Positions 57,316 through 64,000 of a stretch of 64,000 nucleotides of DNA are shown here, one piece after another. The stretch is from positions 3,392,642 to 3,456,641 of the forward strand of contig NC_019866.2 of assembly GCF_002234675.1 (NCBI RefSeq), read 5' to 3'. The notes under the pieces were generated by a model. That model did not search any database. It was not told where the DNA came from and was given only the letters and a program-made list of their open reading frames with translations. Made by a program: the position numbers and the translations under genes. How positions within the stretch are numbered: the first letter of the stretch is position 1; the number at the start of each line of letters is the position of its first letter. The DNA comes from Oryzias latipes. Lineage: Eukaryota; Chordata; Actinopteri; Beloniformes; Adrianichthyidae.

Positions 57316-60058
57316 GTAAGCGGGCGGCTCCATCCTGCAAGAATAGGACAGGGAAGCGGGAATGCTTCAGTGGGAAAAAAGAGGAATTCATTAGGAATTC
57401 TTGATAAAACTGTGTGACTCGGGAGAAAGGATGTTGTTAATGCTGCACAATACATGACAGCTTGGCTTTAACAGCTGTTTATCTCCTTTAGTCCATAAGC
57501 AACCCTGAGGAAATTTGCAGTTACAGTCTGCCACACTTCTCACAGCATCACAGAAAGAAACACAAAACTATTTCAGGGTTTCAGTTTCATTTTTACATTT
57601 ATGGAAACAATGCACTCATAATAAATGTGCAAACAAGCAACAAAAACCAGATATTAAAAAAAAGAGGCCATACCCTGGAGCTCTAAATAACAACCTATGA
57701 ATATTCTCAAAATCTTTAGCTAGAAATCAAATCAATTTGATTTGAATAACCACATTTTTATGGTCTGTATGAAGATTTCAATTATGAAAAAAAGATAAAA
57801 ATTGATAAAGATAAAAATTAATCACTGATAAAAAATTCAAATCTGTGTAAAAACAAACAAACTTAGAGATGCTTATACTTTTTGAGAGCCACATATACAT
57901 TTTGAATTTGATTTTAGAAACTTTCATTATTAAAAATACCTACATGTAACTGCAAAAATGTAAATTACTCAAAATAAACTTGGAAATGAGATCGGCAAAA
58001 ATGTTTATTTCTAGATATGTGCTATTTTATGTTTCATTATGTCAAGTGGATTGATTTTGTGTATTTTACAATTTAATATTTCTTTGTTTTAAGCCTGTAA
58101 ATTACTTTTTGTTACTTTTGTATAAAGAGTACTATATAAACAAAGTTTAATTTGAAGTAAGAAATCTGGAAAACATGAATGGAGTTACAATTTATTCAAA
58201 GAAAAAAAGATATTCTTTAAAATCAATTGAGGTGGAGTTTTCTGTGGTTCTGGTGAGAAGTCCTTTCATCAGGTCATAAAATGCACATGTGATCCCAGTA
58301 ATGATGCATAATCATGCAGTATATGCGGCTGAACATTCAATAACCTCAGCAGTGAAACATTAAGGATACGTGACATTAAACCGTACAGTATGTAATGTTT
58401 CTATCAGTCACAGGCTCTGAAATATGTGCTGTGCCTTTGTCAACAGCAGCCTCACAGTCTAATAAATCAACTGGTGGCTTGAAATGAAAGCATGCATGAG
58501 CAAAGCAGCGACGGAGGGCGGCAGGAGAGGAGGAGGTGACAGATAAAAGCGGAGAGATGAGCGGGATGATTTGTTCGAGAGACCTCTGCCAAGTCAGGTG
58601 TAACTACCTTGCGTCGTATCTCTGCACCTCAGACACCTAATCTGTCTGACCCTGACTGCCTCTGCGCTGTTCTCCATCCTTCCTCGCCCATCTGCATGAA
58701 ACTATATTACTGCCACTGTGTGAGAAAGCCAGAACACCCACGTTTATTTATATTTTCAATTCTTTTTTTTCTCTTTTTTTAGTTTGGGCTGATAGGAATT
58801 CTGAGATCGCTTTTGCATATGTGTCAAAGTCGGGCAGATAAAGCCAAAAAAAAGGCAATTTTTCTGAAGACAAATAGTCTATATTTGGTGGGTGTGATTA
58901 AATGCATTTGATTTGATATCTAACCCACCCAGAGGAGCTCAGAGCCTCTCCCTTTTTATTCTCCCATCACGCAGTAATTCCACCCCAGCATTTCATTAGA
59001 TCTTACCAATGTGTCGCCAATCCAGTGTCTTGACATCACGCATATTATATTCCCAACACATCACTAACTTGTCTCTGTGGCTCTTCTTGCTCTTGTGCCT
59101 CCACACATTCCTCAGTCGCTGTCTCTGTCTTAAACTTCATCGCACTTTCTCAGCTTTGCCCTCTGCCCCTGTCGATCAGCTGGTCACGGCTCGTGTGACT
59201 CCCCCGGGCGACGTCTCCGCAGCGATCCCCCGCTGTGATCTGCAGGAAGCACGCATCCCAATAAACAGTAACAGGAATAGTTTTCCAGCACGGGGGGGGT
59301 GACAGACGTGGACCCAGGAAAGGGAAAGAGCATCAACGGTCTATAAAAAAAACGAGAAACTTTGGCTCATTTCATCAGCAGAGACGGTGTCTCTGTCTCA
59401 GAACAACCAGTAATGCTGACAGTTGCAGGGCTGGGGTTTGCTGCAGCAGCAGAAATAACAAGCTAATTTTTAATTACTAGTCACACTGCCAGAGGTCAGC
59501 AGTGAAACAGCCCTCCCTTCCTGCAGCAGCTTCACACAGAAAGCCTTTGACTGCGGCCCAGAATTTAACTAACAAGGAGGCCTCAGGCAGAAAAACATGA
59601 GAGATTTTTCACCTCTGCATCAACTTGACATGCAGAATTTTTCCTCTTTGGAATACAACACCTGAATGTACCTGCAACGACTGCACACAGCGGGAGTTGA
59701 CCTGTGACCCCTCTAACAAAACGGAGCACACGTTTGATGACGGATTAACTGAACAAAGTGGTGTTTGTGAAACACCCCCTCTGGCAGACCACACAGGAGC
59801 CTGCCAGCACGTACAAAAAGACTCAGGGACAGCTTCTGCTTTTGTACTTAGCTTCAGGTGTTTGTACTTGACTTTACATGCCCCTTTAAACTTGTACTCC
59901 ACTATATTATATTTTATATTATCATAATGTCTTTTTCTTTTTTTGTTCTTTTCTTCACAAGGCGGGTTCCTCCCGACCTTTTCTGGCCACTAAATCTGCT
60001 CTTCCCATCATAAGCATTTCATTTACCTGTGTTGATACTGCATATGACAGATAAAGCT
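57316..60058. other. Probable long intron or intergenic DNA
   Basis: No exon with acceptable borders recognised. At 59930-60058 the sequence resembles a retroelement tail (ATATGACAGATAAAGCTTC) leading into the (TTCA)n tract. Scattered frames carry no domains. Confidence 0.4.
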
Positions 60059-60118
60059 TCATTCATTCATTCATTCATTCATTCATTCATTCATTCATTC
60101 ATTCATTCATTCATTCAT
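60059..60118. repeat. (TTCA)n microsatellite
   Basis: About 15 uninterrupted ATTC units, directly after a retroelement-like 3' tail, so probably grown from that tail. Confidence 0.95.
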
Positions 60119-60574
60119 TTAATCACGGTTGCTTCGGAGGGCTTGTCTAAAAAGGAAAGAACAAAATGCATCAAGTACGTGAAAATTATCAGAAATAAGT
60201 ATTTGTGAACAAGGCTGCTGAAGGCCGATGAAGCATAAAGGTAGGAGTGTGATGATAGGGGCTGTGAAAAAGCAGAGCACAACAGATGAATCAGGGTAGG
60301 TTGACTAAAAGACCTTACTGGGGTTGGAAAATTAGATGATTTTATTTGTAAGAAGACAAAAAAAAACCTTTTGGTTCTGCCATGAAAAATTCAATTGAAC
60401 ATGGTCACGAAACTCAGGTGTGCTCTTTTGTTCAGCTAAGATGATTTTTAATTGCTAAGTCGGCATCATCTCATCTTTGAGCGATACTTTTTTACTCTGT
60501 TAATCGAGAAAATTGTAGAAATATTCAGAGGAGGCAAATTAAGGAATCACACCTATTTTCTGATTTGGTTAAGT

Positions 60575-60840
60575 CAGGCATGTCCAAAGTCTGGCCAAAT
60601 GTGGCCCGCATAAAAGTCTGCAGGCTCCTGTCAAAAAAAAAAAAAAAATCAATAATCTGCAGCCCCCAGCATTTTCTAAAAACTGTGAGTACGATTTTTT
60701 GATTCTGGCTGGCTTTCTCGTGAGTTCATTTGCATTTAATGTTATGAAAGATTCAAAAAAGGTCAGGCTTAATGGTTAGTCCTCAAACATTTTCACCTCA
60801 CTAAATCTGGCTCTCTTTGCAAAGAGTTAGGACACCCCCG
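60575..60840. mobile_element. hAT-type MITE with perfect 8-bp target duplication
   Basis: Ends CAGGCATGTCCAAAGTC and GAGTTAGGACACCCCCG are imperfect inverted repeats of hAT type. GGTTAAGT flanks it at 60567-60574 and 60841-60848. The interior contains TGTGGCCCGC, common in fish hAT MITEs. No coding capacity. Confidence 0.85.
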
Positions 60841-60848
60841 GGTTAAGT

Positions 60849-62383
60849 GCTCCAGCTTCTGCATGCCCCTAAAGTTAATCTAGAACATTCTAGGAATAAT
60901 CGTAATGTTTGCGTTTATACTATGTACAGCAGGTTTGGATCGTCAAATGAGATAACATTAGGATTCTGATCTGAAATGAAATTTTTGCAGCAAATTCCTC
61001 ATATTGAAGTTGGCTAAAATGCATTTAAACTTGGATTTCAAGTTATTCAAAAAAACATCTTCGTAAAGGGTTTAAAAGGTTCAGGAGGGGTTCAAACCTT
61101 CTTTAGATGACCAAAGTTTCATGCAAATGACTTTGCAGACTCATTACATGTGTGTGAAGGGTAAATTTAGCAGTCAAACAGGCAGCCGCCTGAGAATTCT
61201 GGATGTCTTCAAGTCCATCATCTTGTTTTTGCAGTGTAGCAGTTGTTTAACGAAAGAGTAAACCTCTCTTATGAGCGGCAGGGCAGAGGGAGGCCTGAAA
61301 AAACAAGCGGTCCAGCGTAACACTACCTCATACCGCAGCCATCATCGAGTTCCCGCAGGTATGCACCCACTGAGTGATGGATTACAGACAGATGCACACT
61401 GCGCTGAGAGGTCCTGCAAAGAGAGAAGGAAAAAGTTAACAAACACGTCTTTAAAGTTGACTTTGTAAAGGCATCTTGAGCAGAGTGTTGTGAGGCTGAT
61501 GTACGCTCACAGCTGATGCCTTTGAGGATGATAGCTTAATGCAAAATTTAAACTGTCCTCTTCAGTACAAGCAGATTCTCAACCCCTTCAAGCATGAAAG
61601 CGTGCAGCAACGTTCCTGCAAACAACAAATGAACCCGGCAGAAAAGTTTACAGCTGAGCTGTTGGATCCATTCTTGAGTTCACACGTCCTCTTATTCCTT
61701 TTTTTAACTGCATTAGAACATATTTCCTTCTCCTTCCCTCATTCACACATAAATTTTCACCTCACGCATGGCAGAAATTGGCGGGGCAGAGGGGGAATCG
61801 CAAACAAGTCATAATTCTTATCATCATGACTATAAGACTTCATAATTTACAGCTGTCTCCTCTCCTGCCCCTTACCTCCAACAAGCTTTCTGCATCCCAT
61901 TCAGACGAGATGAATGACATTTTTTTTAAACAATTTGACAGAAACGCAAATATTTGTTGAGCTCAGTTATCCTTTTAGCCTTAAAGTATTGTCAAACTGA
62001 ACACCACATATCTATTCTAGTCCCAACATGCACGTAGGATGCGAATTTCTGGTTCTTCTAAGTCCTTTTTTTTTATTTTTTTTAGCTCTTTTCAAAAGAC
62101 CTGAGACTTTTTTGTGACAAAAAGAATCTTTAAAATATTTACAAAAGGAATTTTTTTCCTTCCAACTAAAGCACTCTAGTCAAAGGCAAAAAGTAGGTCA
62201 ACCAAATTTGCAAAGACATCCCGTGAGCCGTCTTTCAACGTGCTCTCTGAAAAAGAAAAGGTTTATTCACTTTCCCTTCTAAATCTACTTCTGGAAGTTT
62301 GCAGTCATGAATCAGAGAAAGCTTAGTGTTGGTAAAAGAAAATGTAACGAGATTTTAATTTTTGGTCACCCAATTCATCATTA
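60849..62383. other. Unassigned DNA
   Basis: No exon, RNA gene or element end recognised. GC content is slightly higher between 61260 and 61440. Confidence 0.4.
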
Positions 62384-62590
62384 TCCCTTGTGCTATCTTA
62401 GATGACCCCACCTTTCCATTGACGTGTTCTCCCTACCATGACAAAGGTGGATAAAGGTGGAAAGATTACATGTAATCCATGGACACCAGTGAGGTTCACA
62501 AATAATTGAAGAAAAAAGGTTCAGAGCACTGTCTAGTGGGTCTAGATGACCCAACTCCCAATGTTAAAGTGCCTAGGATAGCACAAGGGT
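62384..62590. mobile_element. TA-target MITE (copy 3 of 3)
   Basis: Ends CCCTTGTGCTATCTTAG and GATAGCACAAGGGT with TA on each side. Interior blocks are shared with the copy at 27693-27880, with some rearrangement (GGTGGATAAAGGTGG repeated within it). Confidence 0.85.
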
Positions 62591-64000
62591 TACATGAACT
62601 GAAATGGACTGGGACCAGCAACCCCCTGGTTGAAAAACTTAATGTCTCTGTTTATTTTTTCCCCCTTAATTTTATCTAGTTTTGGGCATGTTGCTATAAA
62701 ACATGTCATAATATTTCCAGGCACTGATCTCAGGGAAGCCCACATTGCAACACGAGATTACTTTTTCCAACGTAAGAATCCCTAATATTTTCCAAATTCT
62801 CCCCGCATGTCAGCGTTTCAGCTGCTGCTCTAGATTTATGCCGGGAACTCCTCCCCCTGCATGAGATGACACTCGGCTCAGGTCATTACAGCGATGTAGG
62901 TAAGACCACCAAGGCTGTCGTATTAATTTGGCAGAGACTTGAGTGAAACCCGACTCTGTCAGCATCGGCCCTCCATTCTCAGCACGACTGTGTTTTATTA
63001 GCAAAACAGTTATGTAACCGTCTTAATGACCTGTGGTCCTAACAAAGACTTTGTTCAAAAAAGGAATTTGGTGATTTACAGACTCAATTACTTGATTCCT
63101 TGTTCAATAACATCTTTAGTTTGTGAGACATAAAATCTCAGGAATCTGATAAAATGAGTTTGTTTTAGATCTGGTTGAGTCACACAGAACGGGTAAAACA
63201 CTTCACTCAAAAGCATGCCAGTGCATGTTTAGAATATTAATATTATCACATGTGAGTGTGGATGGATGTCTTGTTGTCCCAGATGATCATATTGGGCTGT
63301 TTTGATAGAAGTCTTCAAAAATCCTAATATATGACAGGGATGAATTGTAGCTTTGGTCAATGCCTTTTCTGACAGATGTTTGACATCCGTCCTACATAGC
63401 TGTGGTCATTAATTTGTTTTTGTCTATATGGTAATTGAATTACAAATAAAGAGATATGAAAAAGAAGGGCGACTAAAAAGGAGCCTTGAGGAACTTCACA
63501 TGAAATTTTTGATTTGGTGTTTAATAAAGTCACACAGGTACATTTTGCGTATTTTTTTCACATATGAAATTTCTGTCTTTTGTAATACATGTGTGATATG
63601 TGTAATTCACAAGTGTTTCTTGTGTTTGTCACTTGTCTATGTGCGTAGATGTCCAGGTTTCGGCTGAGGGGTCTTTAGGTGGATTCAGTTCTGAGTTGTT
63701 CAAAATGTTTGGTCAGTTGAGAATCACGCAGTTTGTGCACATTTTACGTAGCATATACACAATTATTACGCACAATTTACACACTTCTGTGTGACCTTAG
63801 CGAGATTCATACCAGAGTTTTTTTGGCCTTCCACGACCGTTTAATGTCTGTTCCTGTATGTCTAAGGACTTTTCACTCATATGTACCACCGATGTAAAAC
63901 TTTTGTATCGCGTATACGGCGCACATATTACGTTAAAATGACATAATTGATTCACGTTCCTTGCGTGGTTTATTCGTACTTCTTCCATGCACGTTGTTCA
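62591..64000. other. Unassigned DNA at the window edge
   Basis: AT-rich, no gene recognised. If the mybpc2 call is right, this is still its first intron. Confidence 0.4.

Noticed and set aside
1-64000. CRISPR arrays, bacterial operons or phage genes
   Set aside because: Intron-rich genes, vertebrate protein families and fish repeats show nuclear vertebrate DNA. The tandem arrays lack spacers.

Overview
This window looks like teleost fish nuclear DNA. Genes are split into short exons with canonical GT/AG introns, and coding density is low. The intergenic DNA is rich in fish-type repeats: a Tc1 fragment, hAT and TA-target MITEs, tRNA-derived SINEs and LINE tails. The order nucb1, D-type cyclin, tbc1d17, akt1s1, emc10, mybpc2 corresponds, apart from the cyclin and a PRY-SPRY gene, to genes known from human 19q13.33. 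I cannot name the species. I rebuilt gene structures by hand from splice sites and reading phase; no alignment was run.

Layout. 1-1694: downstream flank with a Tc1 transposase fragment. 1695-5740 (-): nucb1, 12 coding exons, with a non-coding first exon and a palindromic CRE near 6325. 7109-8382 (-): a D-type cyclin, probably ccndx, 4 coding exons. 8383-13845: repeats and two unexplained GC-rich blocks. 13846-19160 (-): tbc1d17, 17 exons. 19161-21985: the space between tbc1d17 and akt1s1, which are head to head, with CRE-like and E-box motifs. 21986-25755 (+): akt1s1 (PRAS40), 5 coding exons, with a 21-bp minisatellite in intron 3 that stays open in the exon frame. 27242-33667 (-): a small PRY-SPRY-only gene, 5 exons. 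33668-42736: no gene found; LINE, SINE and minisatellite DNA. 42737-47551 (-): emc10, 7 exons with two alternative last exons. 47552-57293: an hAT-like element, a 2.3-kb GC-rich retroposed element with a perfect 16-bp target duplication, and a SINE copy. 57294-57315 (+): a 22-nt first coding exon that I assign tentatively to mybpc2. 57316-64000: probably its first intron, with a hAT MITE, a (TTCA)n tract and a TA-target MITE.

The genes do not form one pathway. nucb1 (Golgi/ER calcium binding), emc10 (ER membrane insertion), tbc1d17 (Rab GAP) and akt1s1 (mTORC1 inhibitor) are housekeeping-type genes kept together by old synteny. I found no convincing new multi-gene system. The best leads are the open minisatellite in akt1s1, the 2.3-kb retroposed element, the duplicated emc10 last exon and the PRY-SPRY-only gene.
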